Below are positions 25,780 through 34,636 of a stretch of DNA of 64,000 nt, one piece after another; the stretch's first letter is position 1, and the number at the start of each line of letters is the position of its first letter. Source of the DNA: DASYDU01 sp050248495 (GTDB lineage Bacteria > Planctomycetota > Planctomycetia > Pirellulales > Lacipirellulaceae); contig JBFWSG010000002.1 of NCBI GenBank assembly GCA_050248495.1, positions 172,660 to 236,659 of the forward strand, in the 5' to 3' direction. The notes beneath the pieces were generated by a model. That model was not told where the DNA came from, did not search any database, and worked only from the letters and a program-made list of their open reading frames with translations. Made by a program: the position numbers and the translations under genes.

Positions 25780-26644
25780 GCTCGCAGCCTAGATTGCGGA
25801 TCGAAAGTCGAGTCTGCTTCGAGACTTCATCCGCCAACGCAGACCGATGACAGAACTCGGGGTCTTTCTCCATGCAGACAAGCACACTGGGCCGTTCCAT
25901 TACGAGAGAACTCACTTCATTTATCGCTTGTTTTTCGTCGCGCAGCGTGCCGGACCTATAGTCATCGAATAGTACTCGATAATCAGATGCGTTATTCAGT
26001 TCGCGGCGTTTTTCGGAAGCTATCCCGAGAGTGGGAACGTGCACATATTCGATTTCCAATCGATTGGACAATCGGGCTAAGGTTGAGCGATGGAAGCCGT
26101 ACCGCCGCGCAATTGGATTGCGTCGTACGTCAATAAGTCGCTGGATGCCACTCTGAACGAGCAAGTTGAGAAACGAATCCACAGAACGTCCCTCGTATCC
26201 GGCCGTAAAGACAGCGGGCTTCGCGACCGGTCGAGTGGCGAGACGGCGAATTCGGCTGTTGCAGGTATACTCGGGGTAATTGTTGTAGACGTGTTCGATT
26301 AGATCGTCTCGACGAGCATCACCGAATCGCCTAAATACGGCAACGACATCCGCCGCCACATCCTTACTCTCGATTGTGATGTTTTGTGCGAGTCGATGGT
26401 CGTCGACGCAGACGCTCTCTTCCGTCTGTCTCACAAAACTCATCGCCTCAAGCCTATCTAACTCCTGGTAGAGGCTGAACGAGAACGGCCCGTATTGATA
26501 CGGCACGAAATCGTAAAACGATGATCCTCCGGCAGACGGAAACTCGTGTCGCAAGAGAAAGCTCCATTTCGTGAGCTCAAATCGCGACACGGGCCGAGCG
26601 GCAACCTTGAGTATTTGAATCAGGGTTTTTTGGCGGTTCAGCAT
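25769..26644 (-). CDS. DUF488 protein with N-terminal winged-helix-like domain
   Basis: A 291-residue protein. The N-terminal third (SRFELTKWSFLLRHEFPS, then FYDFVPYQYGPFSFSLYQEL, LDRLEAMSFVRQ) resembles winged-helix domains of the Panacea/SocA-like kind; that is an inference from pattern. The C-terminal part is DUF488: FTAGYEGRSVDSFLNLL near 145, LIDVRRNPIARRYGFHRSTL near 170, and the conserved ending VLVCMEKDPEFCHRSALADE with Cys and Cys-His pair near 255-266. DUF488 has no settled activity. First gene of a two-gene, low-GC unit; its last 11 bases overlap the next gene. Confidence 0.75.
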   Translation of the reverse strand: MLNRQKTLIQILKVAARPVSRFELTKWSFLLRHEFPSAGGSSFYDFVPYQYGPFSFSLYQELDRLEAMSFVRQTEESVCVDDHRLAQNITIESKDVAADVVAVFRRFGDARRDDLIEHVYNNYPEYTCNSRIRRLATRPVAKPAVFTAGYEGRSVDSFLNLLVQSGIQRLIDVRRNPIARRYGFHRSTLARLSNRLEIEYVHVPTLGIASEKRRELNNASDYRVLFDDYRSGTLRDEKQAINEVSSLVMERPSVLVCMEKDPEFCHRSALADEVSKQTRLSIRNLGCEHGC

Positions 26645-26770
26645 GATGATCTAATACAAGTCTACATGCTGCGACAATAGGCTACAAAGACCGAAAGATC
26701 GTTGCTAGCAATTTGGGGGCGTCGCGGCAGAATAGTTTTTGGACCGCGGGGTGCGATCGTGGAGGCGCGT

Positions 26771-27205
26771 TTATAGCTCTTGGGCGAGGCCAAGAAGAAT
26801 TCCTTCGGGGCCGCGGATGTAGCAGAGGCGGTAGGTGTCTTGGTATTGGGTCACTTTGCCGACGAGTTGGGCGCCGTGCTGGGTGAGCTGGGCGAGCGTT
26901 TCGTCGATGTCCTCCACCGTGAACATGACGCGGAGGTATCCGAGCGCGTTCACGGGCGAGGTGCGGTGATCGGCGGCGACGGGCGGCGCGAGGAAGCGGG
27001 AGAGCTCGAGGCGGCTGTGACCGTCCGGGGTGCGCAGCATGGCAATCTCGACGCGCATTTGGCGCAGTCCCGTGACGCCATCGGCCCAGTCGCCCTCGAT
27101 GGGGGCGCGTCCCTCGAGTGTGAGGCCGAGTTCGGTGAAGAACGCGATGGCGGCGTCGAGGTCTGCGACAACGATGCCGACGTTGTCCATTCGCTTGACT
27201 GTCAT
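26771..27205 (-). CDS. VOC-fold (glyoxalase/bleomycin resistance type) protein
   Basis: A 144-residue protein of paired beta-alpha-beta-beta-beta modules. Seen: MDNVGIVVADLDAAIAFFTE at the start, LRQMRVEIAMLRTPDGHSRLE near 50, LGYLRVMFTVEDIDETLAQL near 86, and YIRGPEGILLGLAQEL at the end. Two His/Glu ligand positions (E near 55, E near 142) hint at metal binding. Substrate cannot be told; members include dioxygenases, isomerases and drug-binding proteins. Stands alone between the DUF488 unit and the GH32 gene. Confidence 0.85.
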   Translation of the reverse strand: MTVKRMDNVGIVVADLDAAIAFFTELGLTLEGRAPIEGDWADGVTGLRQMRVEIAMLRTPDGHSRLELSRFLAPPVAADHRTSPVNALGYLRVMFTVEDIDETLAQLTQHGAQLVGKVTQYQDTYRLCYIRGPEGILLGLAQEL

Positions 27206-27249
27206 GATGTCTCCCTGGCGGTTAACTTGTCATTGGATAAGAAGCCTCT

Positions 27250-29175
27250 TCAATTGGCGTTTGGCTCGCCGGCCGCTGCGGTGTCGGCACTCGTGGGCCA
27301 AATTGAATTCAGGGGATAAACCTGCAAAGACTCAATTTGCACTTCACCGCCCTCGGCCCGCATCGACAAGCCGTTCTCGCGCATGATTTCGAACTTGGCA
27401 ATGCTTTGCTCCCCTCGGTTGACGAATAGCTCGATGGACGTGCGATCGACCAGCACCTCGAAGCTGGTGATCGGCTCGCGGCAATCGCAGTGGTAGTCGC
27501 TGATGGACGCACGCTTATCGGCGAAGACAACATCGACGCCGCGGATCCTCAGGATGGCTTTGGCTGGGGGGGCGACTTTTAGCTGACCGCGGACGTGATA
27601 GAGCTGCCCGGCGGGCTGCAGGAGGAGTCGTTCTCCGGCGGCCAGGGTGCGGTCCTGCCAGGTCGCTTCGCCGCGATGCAATTGCTGCAGTTCCGCGATC
27701 GGTTCGCGGAAGACGCGCGGTCCATCGGCCGTCGTTCTCAGCGAGAGCTGGCCGGGGAACGTCAGTTGCTGGCTGAACGGCATGTCGGGGAACTGCGAGA
27801 ATCGCATCCAGGCAATCTGGATCCGACGGCCATCGTTCGTCGCTGTGTTTTCGAACGTCTGCGTCGCGTAGTAGTCGCCGTGCGAGCAGTGCTCTCGCTC
27901 CGCGAAATCGGGAACGAAGCATCGGCCATCGAAGGACCCCAGCTGGTAACCGCCGTCGCCGTGGACCAATACCCATTTCTTCAACTCGGGGCTCTTCAAG
28001 TTGGGGTCGGCGTCGACGGTGAGTTCGAAGAAGTCGGGGCACTCGTAGCCGTCGATCGGCTTGCCACCAGCGGGTTGCCAATTCAGCAAGTTCTTGGAAG
28101 TGAAGAACCGGTACTTGCCGTCGCCGTAGAGCAGCATGCACCAGTGCTGGCCCGGCTCATACCAAAAGACTTTTGGGTCGCGTTCGGGCTCTGCGAGCAC
28201 GGGATTTTGGTCGTAGAATTTCCACGTACGGCCGTGATCGAGGCTAAAGCTGATGTGCTGAGCGCGATTCGCGCCATCCGACCAGAACGCAATAAAGGGC
28301 GGCTGGTCAGGATTCGGCGAGAGTTTCGACGTGTTATGGTAATCGATGACGCTGTGGCCCGATTGCACCGCGAAGCCGAGCGACGGCTCCCAAAAGGCCG
28401 GCTCGAGTTCCTCCCAGTGGATCAAGTCGCGGCTCACGAAGTGCAACCAGCACTTGTTCCAACGCTGGGCGAAGACGTGATATTCGCCATCGTAGTAGAT
28501 CATGCCGTTCAGATCGTTGATCCACCCTTCCTCGCGCATGCCCGGGTTGAGCCGGTTCATCGTCCATTGCCGGGCGGTGATGTGGAACTGCGGACGGAGA
28601 GATTCGGCGTAGAGGGGCGTCGTTGGATTCGGCAAGGTCTCCGGGCTGTCGGTCTGAACGATGTCGTCGACCAGGATGTGTCCCCAATCGCCGGAAGCTT
28701 CGTCGACGATCTCGAAGCGCGCCGCCTTGCCAGCGTATTTCCGCACATCCCAGCTGGTTGGCGTTAATCGGTCGCTCCGCCAACCCACCGCCCGACAGAC
28801 AACCCGGTCGTCGACAATCAAGTTCGCACACGTGTGCGCCTCGTAGTCGCCACCGCCGATGCGAAACGCGATGTAGTTGCGCTCGATGGTGAAAGGCTTG
28901 GACCGCAGTCGACCCTGCGGAGGGTCGCCATCCATTTCGCTGCAGGCCAGACTGAGATCGGCGACGTTTTCGATCTCAAGCTGGCGCAGCAGCTCGGCGC
29001 CGGCGGCGGGACCGCGCGCGAAGGCTTCGCCGGATGCTTCCCAGCCGACAAAATTCTTGCCAGTGAAGCGATCGACAACAATCGGCGGGCGACCTTCATC
29101 AGCACGCGCGGAAATCAGTGAGCACAGAACGGGCGCGATGCTGAAGAGGTGGAAGGCGAGTCGCTGGAAGTTCAT
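27250..29175 (-). CDS. Secreted glycoside hydrolase family 32 (levanase/inulinase-like)
   Basis: Hydrolyses beta-fructosides such as levan, inulin or sucrose outside the cytoplasm. The 641-residue protein has a signal peptide (LAFHLFSIAPVLCSLISARA, cleaved before DEG). An extra domain of about 150 residues comes first, then the five-bladed propeller: nucleophile motif GWINDLNGMIYYDG near 215, RDP motif EPERDPKVFWYE near 331, and acid/base EC motif GYECPDFFEL near 375. The C-terminal beta-sandwich contains SFEVLVDRTSIELFVN near 585. In the nucleophile motif the usual Pro is Leu (WINDLNG). I use ATG 29175; an upstream ATG at 29223 would hide the signal peptide. Confidence 0.9.
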   Translation of the reverse strand: MNFQRLAFHLFSIAPVLCSLISARADEGRPPIVVDRFTGKNFVGWEASGEAFARGPAAGAELLRQLEIENVADLSLACSEMDGDPPQGRLRSKPFTIERNYIAFRIGGGDYEAHTCANLIVDDRVVCRAVGWRSDRLTPTSWDVRKYAGKAARFEIVDEASGDWGHILVDDIVQTDSPETLPNPTTPLYAESLRPQFHITARQWTMNRLNPGMREEGWINDLNGMIYYDGEYHVFAQRWNKCWLHFVSRDLIHWEELEPAFWEPSLGFAVQSGHSVIDYHNTSKLSPNPDQPPFIAFWSDGANRAQHISFSLDHGRTWKFYDQNPVLAEPERDPKVFWYEPGQHWCMLLYGDGKYRFFTSKNLLNWQPAGGKPIDGYECPDFFELTVDADPNLKSPELKKWVLVHGDGGYQLGSFDGRCFVPDFAEREHCSHGDYYATQTFENTATNDGRRIQIAWMRFSQFPDMPFSQQLTFPGQLSLRTTADGPRVFREPIAELQQLHRGEATWQDRTLAAGERLLLQPAGQLYHVRGQLKVAPPAKAILRIRGVDVVFADKRASISDYHCDCREPITSFEVLVDRTSIELFVNRGEQSIAKFEIMRENGLSMRAEGGEVQIESLQVYPLNSIWPTSADTAAAGEPNAN

Positions 29176-29314
29176 TGATGTTCTACGGATGCAAGTGATG
29201 CAGACGGGATAGTCCTGATGCAATTGGCGGTGTTACTTTTCTTGCCGGTGGCTGAATAGCTCGTTGAACTGACAACTCTTTGGCCGGAAGCTGCGGTCAC
29301 GGGCTCGGCGACGC

Positions 29315-29923
29315 TCAGGTTTGCTGGGCCGCGTGCTTGTGTGCTCTCAGCTGGTAGCGAAGCGCGACCATGCCGCTGTTGTAGGCTTTGACCTCGGCCA
29401 GGTGGAGGGGAATGTCGTGTTTGAGTTTGTCGAAGAATGATATCCCGTCGCCGATCAAAATCGGCACGATCGAATAGCGAACTTCGTCGGCAAGTCCCAG
29501 GCGCAGGCACTCGCCGCAGACCGCACCGCCCCCCACAAACCAGATCGAACGGAACTTCTGCCGCAAGTGCCCATTGACGAACTCCGCCAGTCCGCCGGAG
29601 TGGAACTCGACGGACTCGCGGGTTTGCGGGAGTGGGCGACTCGTCAGGACGAAGGCGGGCTTGTCGCCATAGGCCCAACCGAACCCTTGCGCTTCAAAAC
29701 GGAGTGCCGTCTCGTAGGTTCGAGATCCCATGACGTAGCAGTCGATCGTCTGGAGAAACCCGGTGATGGTTTCCGGATCCATGGTGTCGCCGCCCGCGAA
29801 TTCGTCGGCGGTTTCGAGCCAGTCGACGCGCCCATCCCTGCGCGCGATGAAACCATCGAGACTCGCCACCATGTGGATCGTGACGCGAGAGCTTTGGTTT
29901 GTCTGAGCGTTACTGTTAGTCAC
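29315..29923 (-). CDS. Dihydrofolate-reductase-fold (RibD C-terminal type) protein
   Basis: A 202-residue cytoplasmic protein of the bacterial RibD C-terminal/DHFR-like family, usually NAD(P)H-dependent. Seen: VTIHMVASLDGFIARRDGRV near 14, DCYVMGSRTYETALRFEAQG near 65, KPAFVLTSRPLPQTRESVEF near 92, IWFVGGGAVCGECLRLGLAD near 128, and DEVRYSIVPILIGDGISFFD near 147. The GGG cofactor loop and length are typical of the stand-alone YyaP/YwjB-like branch; the substrate is unknown. Single gene on the minus strand, divergent from corA. Confidence 0.85.
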   Translation of the reverse strand: MTNSNAQTNQSSRVTIHMVASLDGFIARRDGRVDWLETADEFAGGDTMDPETITGFLQTIDCYVMGSRTYETALRFEAQGFGWAYGDKPAFVLTSRPLPQTRESVEFHSGGLAEFVNGHLRQKFRSIWFVGGGAVCGECLRLGLADEVRYSIVPILIGDGISFFDKLKHDIPLHLAEVKAYNSGMVALRYQLRAHKHAAQQT

Positions 29924-30256
29924 TGTGCAATTCCTGACACGAATACGATCGCGGTTCGGTGAAGCGGACGAACGACGAGATTACTTGCATCCTATCCACC
30001 GAGAAACTTCTGCTCGGCGGAATCGCCAATCCGCATTTTGAACGAATCAGTTGTAGCGATTCTTTGGACAGGCTGGCAATGTTCGGGCGACTCGCTCGGT
30101 CGAGTTCGGCCGATCCAGTCGGCGGCGCTTGAAATTGCCGCAAATCGGACGCAGTGTACAATGTCGCCAAATGGACCGATCCGTTTCAAGAGCGGCGGCA
30201 ATCGAGACATTTATCCTCCGTACTTGCATCCTCAGCATTTGGCAGGGGAGAGCGTC
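29924..30256. other. Divergent gap before corA
   Basis: 333 bases without a convincing gene. A possible sigma-70 site for corA is TTGCCG (30135-30140), 16-base spacer, TACAAT (30157-30162), which would give a leader of about 85 bases. The frame of corA stays open through this gap but shows no family similarity there. No other structure was recognised. Confidence 0.4.
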
Positions 30257-31276
30257 GTGACTCCCGAGAGGTCTGAAAGCGCGTCGTCGTTGCCGCGGAG
30301 CAGCGTCATCAATTCCGCTGCGTATTGCGACGGTGTGCGGGTGGCCATCGTGCCGATTCCCGATTTAGGGGACGCCTGGCGCCACTCAGATCGCTTTTTC
30401 TGGGTCGGTCTCTACGAACCGTCGGAGCAGCTCCTAGCGCACATTCAGGAAGCGTTTGGTCTGCACGATTTGGCGATCGAAGACGCTCACCAGGCTCATC
30501 AGCGTCCGAAGCTGGAAGTCTACGACAATTCGCTTTTCGTCGTCTTGCGGACCGCGCGGCTCTGCGAAGAAGGCGAACGCCGCATTGAGTTCGGCGAAAC
30601 GCACGTGTTCGTCGGTCCGCGTTACGTCGTGTCGGTGCGGCACGGCTCGATGAAATCGCACATCGGTTTGCGCTCCCGCTGCGAAGCCTCTCCCCAGCAG
30701 TTGGCCAAGGGGGAGGGGTACGTGCTCCATGCGCTGATGGACTTCATCGTCGACCAGTATTTTCCAATTCTCGACGCGCTCCAGGCAGAGCTGGATGATT
30801 TGGAGGAGCAGATCTTCAGCGGCACGTTTGTGAGGGGAGTCACCGAACGCCTGTATCACTTGCGGCGCGATTTGTTGGCCTTGAAACAAGCCGTGACGCC
30901 GCTGATCGATGTTTCGGCGAGGCTCTCCCGCAGCACTTCGGATCTGATTCCGTCGGACACGCGGCCGTATTTTCAGGACGTGCACGACCACGTCGTGCGA
31001 ATTGCCGATCTGATTGACAACCTGGAGCAGCTATCCCACATCGCGCTAGAGGCCAAGTTCGCGCTGATTTCCGTCGCGCAGAACGACGACACGAAGCGCC
31101 TCGCCGCCTGGGCCGCCATCATCGCCGTGCCCACGATGATTGCGGGTCTCTACGGAATGAATTTCGATACCATGCCTGAAACCAAATGGGACTACGGCTA
31201 TCCCGCGGTCATCTTCGTGATGCTCGGCCTCTGCGGTCTGCTGTATGGATGGTTCCGCAAGGTCCGGTGGCTGTAG
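30257..31276 (+). CDS. corA: CorA family magnesium/cobalt transporter
   Basis: Pentameric inner-membrane divalent cation channel. The 339-residue protein has the cytoplasmic funnel domain (DAWRHSDRFFWVGLYEPSEQ near 37, EDAHQAHQRPKLEVYDNSLF near 75), long helices (LDDLEEQIFSGTFVRGVTER near 177), and two C-terminal membrane helices separated by the selectivity motif GMNF (IAGLYGMNFDTMPE near 296), with the RKVRWL tail. GTG 30257 follows AGGGGAG closely, which decides the start over the longer open frame. Single gene after a divergent reductase. Confidence 0.93.
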   Translation: MTPERSESASSLPRSSVINSAAYCDGVRVAIVPIPDLGDAWRHSDRFFWVGLYEPSEQLLAHIQEAFGLHDLAIEDAHQAHQRPKLEVYDNSLFVVLRTARLCEEGERRIEFGETHVFVGPRYVVSVRHGSMKSHIGLRSRCEASPQQLAKGEGYVLHALMDFIVDQYFPILDALQAELDDLEEQIFSGTFVRGVTERLYHLRRDLLALKQAVTPLIDVSARLSRSTSDLIPSDTRPYFQDVHDHVVRIADLIDNLEQLSHIALEAKFALISVAQNDDTKRLAAWAAIIAVPTMIAGLYGMNFDTMPETKWDYGYPAVIFVMLGLCGLLYGWFRKVRWL

Positions 31277-31390
31277 GGCGGGCCGCGGTGGGCTAAACTG
31301 GTTTGCAGGGCCGATGCTTCGCCCGAAGATTACAGCTTTTCTATAGGCGATCCGGCGGGTCGGGATTGCCAATTTCTGGGAGCGGCCGGC

Positions 31391-31420
31391 GAATAATTCT
31401 GGAGATGAATAATTCTGGAG
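31391..31420. repeat. Short tandem repeat
   Basis: GAATAATTCTGGAG occurs twice, at 31391-31404 and 31407-31420, in the leader region ahead of the gene at 31485. The flanking word CCGGCGAAT also occurs on both sides. Confidence 0.6.
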
Positions 31421-31484
31421 GCTACCGGCGAATCTCCACTACGGAGTTCGGCATTGCGTCACTTCTCTTTCTCGGAGACTACCC

Positions 31485-32573
31485 ATGCCTGTCACGATCC
31501 AGCGTCCCATGAATCGGCCACAGACGTCCCGTCGCATGACCCCTGCGGTCGTGACCCCATCGATTGTTGATCCAGCCACGGCCGAGCCGTTCACCCTCGA
31601 GCAACAGCTCGAACCGTTCGGATCCTGGGTGGGAGAGCCAATTTGGGTGCCGCCTAAAGATGCGAGTAAGACGCTGGCCGAGACGATGCTGCGGGAGTCG
31701 CGGCCGTTTGCGTCGAATGAGAAGCGATGGGCCACGGTCGTCGAGAAGCATCGCGCCGACTTTACGCAGGTGCGCGAGCTGGACCTGTTCCGGGCTTCGA
31801 TTCGACTCCCACAAGGGAAGTTCTTTGTCACCGTCACGGAGCAAAAGGATTTCGACAAGATCACGGACACTATTCCCAGCTGTGTGCAAACCCGGCTGGA
31901 GGAATTTCTGAGCGGACGTCACATGAAGCGGGGCGCGATGGTTTACTACCTGAAGCCGCTGTGCATCGACACCGGCGACGAGCTAATCCTCACATCGCGC
32001 GAAGACCTGACCGCTGCCATCACCAAGGTTCGGGAAGAAGTGTTCCAGGAATATCGGAGCCTCGCGCTCTATCGCCGGCCGCTACAGGCGATGGTGGCGG
32101 CAGGGAACTTGGGTCTGGCTCTACCGCGGGGAGTGGTGAAGTACGTGGTCGGGCGGAGACAGAAGTCGATCGATGCGTACCACGCCCAACTGGAGTTCAA
32201 GCGAAGAAAGCTCGCCTTCGACGCCGCCAGAACGTATCGCAAGTGTCGCACCGACGGCTGCACGTTCGACGAGATGCTGGAGCTCACCAATCCGCTCAAG
32301 CGAACGGACGTGATCGAACAATACTGTATCGAGCAGGAGCTCTCGCGGGCGAAACGCGACCAGTTGTTGCGAATCGCAGCCGGCACGGTGCCCTGGTTCG
32401 TCGCGCTGTCGTTGACGATCTCGTACATTTCGACGCTAACGATGGTCGTGGCGACGCCGCCGATCGTGGTGTGCGACCCGGCCTTCGTGGCCGAACTGCC
32501 AGGCTCGCATGGCGTGGTCCTCAAGATCGGGCATTTCGACGAAGTTGACGGGGTCACGCACGTCGAGATTTAG
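31485..32573 (+). CDS. Unrecognised protein with C-terminal hydrophobic segment
   Basis: A 362-residue protein that I do not recognise. The first 60 residues are Pro/Thr-rich and probably disordered. A mixed alpha/beta part follows (KRWATVVEKHRADFTQVREL near 82, RLPQGKFFVTVTEQKDFDKI near 107, MKRGAMVYYLKPLCIDTGDE near 147). A helical, basic region comes next (YHAQLEFKRRKLAFDAARTY near 233), then CRTDGCTFDEM near 255. A hydrophobic segment near 302-325 may be a membrane helix, leaving about 35 residues after it. ATG 31485 follows CGGAG. No operon partner is obvious; rsgA starts 63 bases later. Confidence 0.6.
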   Translation: MPVTIQRPMNRPQTSRRMTPAVVTPSIVDPATAEPFTLEQQLEPFGSWVGEPIWVPPKDASKTLAETMLRESRPFASNEKRWATVVEKHRADFTQVRELDLFRASIRLPQGKFFVTVTEQKDFDKITDTIPSCVQTRLEEFLSGRHMKRGAMVYYLKPLCIDTGDELILTSREDLTAAITKVREEVFQEYRSLALYRRPLQAMVAAGNLGLALPRGVVKYVVGRRQKSIDAYHAQLEFKRRKLAFDAARTYRKCRTDGCTFDEMLELTNPLKRTDVIEQYCIEQELSRAKRDQLLRIAAGTVPWFVALSLTISYISTLTMVVATPPIVVCDPAFVAELPGSHGVVLKIGHFDEVDGVTHVEI

Positions 32574-32635
32574 GCTGCGCGAACCATTCGGTGCTCAAAT
32601 GTGTCTGCAGCCCAGAGCAATCAGGACTGGGCGAA

Positions 32636-33682
32636 ATGGAATACCACCAACTTCGTGCCATCGGCTGGAAGCCCTGCTTTGAGCGGCAAATCTCCGAAGA
32701 GTTGCTGGGAGCTGTGGTCGTTGCGCGGGTATCGGCTCACTTTGGCAGCCAGGTTTTGCTAGTCGGCACGGCTGGCGAATTCCGGATCCCAGTGCAGCTG
32801 GCAGAATCTGCCGGCGACATCGCCGTCGGCGACTGGCTGGTGCTAACCGCGGAGGAACACCGCGCCGTCCAACGGCTCGAGCGACAGTCCTTGCTATTCC
32901 GCAAGGCGTCCGGAGAGGAAGTGAAACCTCAGGTCCTTGCAGCAAACGTCGATACGATTTTCATCGTCAGCTCCTGCAATGAGGAATTCAACCTGTCGCG
33001 CATCGAAAGATATCTGGCCCTTACGGTTCAAGCTGGCGCGACTCCGGTGGTGGTGTTGACCAAGGTGGACCTTTGTGGCGACGTTGCCGCGTTACGCCGA
33101 CAGGTCGAGCAGCTTCGTGCCGGGCTGTTGGTGGAAGCGCTTGATGCGCGCCAGTCGGCCGCGGCGGGCGTCCTGACCGCCTGGTGCGGACCGGGACAAA
33201 CGGTGGCGCTGTTGGGTTCGTCTGGCGTGGGGAAGTCGACGCTCGCCAATTCGCTCGGAGCGGGCAGTCTGGCGACTGGCGAGATTCGCGAAAAGGACGC
33301 AAGAGGACGACACACCACGACGTCGCGTTCGCTGCACCTGTTGCCCAGCGGCGGCGTGCTGGTGGACAACCCTGGAATTCGAGAGCTCCAATTACCGGCG
33401 TGTGAAGAGGGTCTGCTGGATGTGTTCGACGACGTGGTGCGAATTGCAGCGGGCTGTCGGTTCAGCAATTGCAGCCATGAGGGAGATGCAGGCTGCGCCG
33501 TCGCGGCTGCTATCGAGTCGGGCGAGCTCGACCCGCGGCGCTTTGCCAACTATCAGAAGCTCAACGCGGAGCAGGCGCACAACTCGAGATCATTGGCAGA
33601 ACGCCGAGAACGCGATCGGAAAATGGGCCGGTTCTTCAAGTCGGTTCTTAAGGACAAGCGCCGTGTTCGCGAGGAGAATTGA
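32636..33682 (+). CDS. rsgA: Ribosome biogenesis GTPase A
   Basis: Circularly permuted GTPase that checks 30S subunit maturation. The 348-residue protein has an N-terminal OB-fold, the G4 motif VVVLTKVDLC near 138 before G1 GSSGVGKSTLANSLG near 193, the G2-like GRHTTTSRSLHLLPSGG near 222, and G3 VDNPGIREL near 241. The zinc-binding CRFSNCSHEGDAGCAV near 278 follows the permuted G domain, as the family requires. I start at ATG 32636 (MEYHQLRAIGW); a GTG at 32591 would add fifteen unsupported residues. Confidence 0.93.
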   Translation: MEYHQLRAIGWKPCFERQISEELLGAVVVARVSAHFGSQVLLVGTAGEFRIPVQLAESAGDIAVGDWLVLTAEEHRAVQRLERQSLLFRKASGEEVKPQVLAANVDTIFIVSSCNEEFNLSRIERYLALTVQAGATPVVVLTKVDLCGDVAALRRQVEQLRAGLLVEALDARQSAAAGVLTAWCGPGQTVALLGSSGVGKSTLANSLGAGSLATGEIREKDARGRHTTTSRSLHLLPSGGVLVDNPGIRELQLPACEEGLLDVFDDVVRIAAGCRFSNCSHEGDAGCAVAAAIESGELDPRRFANYQKLNAEQAHNSRSLAERRERDRKMGRFFKSVLKDKRRVREEN

Positions 33683-34061
33683 CCGGAATCGAAGGATGAC
33701 TAGCGAGTGCCAAGCTTCGTTTGCTTGACACAGCTTCGCGCGACGACACTCACGTTCGCTGGGAGGCGCTCTCGTTCACTCGCGCCTGGTAGGCACGGCA
33801 TCAATTGCCCGGTTGAATCGATTTTCATAGGGCTCGATGGTCTCTGCAACGCATGTCGATTCGAAAAACCTAGAGCAGGTTTAACTTGTGGGTCGATGTG
33901 GTTGCGTTGGGGTGATTCCGCTCGGAGTCAAAGTAGAGTAACACTGGTGGTCTGCGGGTTTTTCTGCGTTGTTCCAGGGAGCGGCGGCTGTGGTGAGTGT
34001 TTCTCTCACAGGATTGTGCGCCGCCATCGATCGCTCGCAACGCTACTAGTGAGGGCATTCC
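33683..34061. other. Intergenic stretch between rsgA and hydrolase gene
   Basis: 379 bases with no supported gene. Open frames crossing it lack ribosome sites and have unlikely composition. It is less GC-rich than the neighbours and has several T-runs, for example GGGTTTTTCTGCG near 33957. Probably holds the promoter of the next gene. Confidence 0.4.
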
Positions 34062-34610
34062 ATGGGCAGGGCGCTATTGGTAATCGACGTTCAGCGAGAA
34101 TACTTCGACGGGGCCTTGCCGATTCGGCATCCGGTTGGCCATTTGGAATCGATTCTCGAGGTGATGGATGCGGCGAAGAGAGCGAACATTCCGACGGTCG
34201 TCGTGCGACATCATCAGCCCGAGGCGGACTCGCCGATGTTTCGCCAGGGGAGCGACATGTGGCAATTGCATCCTGAAGTCGAAGCGAGGCCGCGGGATTT
34301 GCTAGTCGACAAACAATTGCCGGGGTCGTTCACCAACACGTCGCTGGAACGGTTTCTAAAAGAGCGGGACGTGGATACGGTGTGCATCGCCGGCTACATG
34401 ACGCAGATTTGTTGCGACACGACGGCACGCCAGGCATTTCACCGCGGGTACAAAGTCGAGTTTCTGCGCGACGCGACGGGGACGCTGGACGTCGCCAACA
34501 AAGCCGGTTCGGTCACGGCGGAGCAACTCCATGAGTCGATCCTGGTCGCGCAGCAGATGTTTATCAGCGACGTGATCGACAAGGACACCTGGGTGACACG
34601 AATCGGATAG
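34062..34610 (+). CDS. Isochorismatase-like cysteine hydrolase
   Basis: A 182-residue cytoplasmic hydrolase of the isochorismatase/nicotinamidase superfamily. Seen: the catalytic Asp in LLVIDVQREYF near 9, VVVRHHQPEADSPMF near 46, a candidate catalytic Lys in LLVDKQLPGSFTNT near 82, and the nucleophile Cys in CIAGYMTQICCDTTARQAFH near 117. The conserved cis-peptide region before Cys reads AGYMTQIC, matching the family. Substrate not predictable; nicotinamide, isochorismate and ureide hydrolases share the fold. Single gene, convergent with the ankyrin gene. Confidence 0.88.
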   Translation: MGRALLVIDVQREYFDGALPIRHPVGHLESILEVMDAAKRANIPTVVVRHHQPEADSPMFRQGSDMWQLHPEVEARPRDLLVDKQLPGSFTNTSLERFLKERDVDTVCIAGYMTQICCDTTARQAFHRGYKVEFLRDATGTLDVANKAGSVTAEQLHESILVAQQMFISDVIDKDTWVTRIG

Positions 34611-34636
34611 CGGATGCAATGTGTGAGGCGGGAGCG

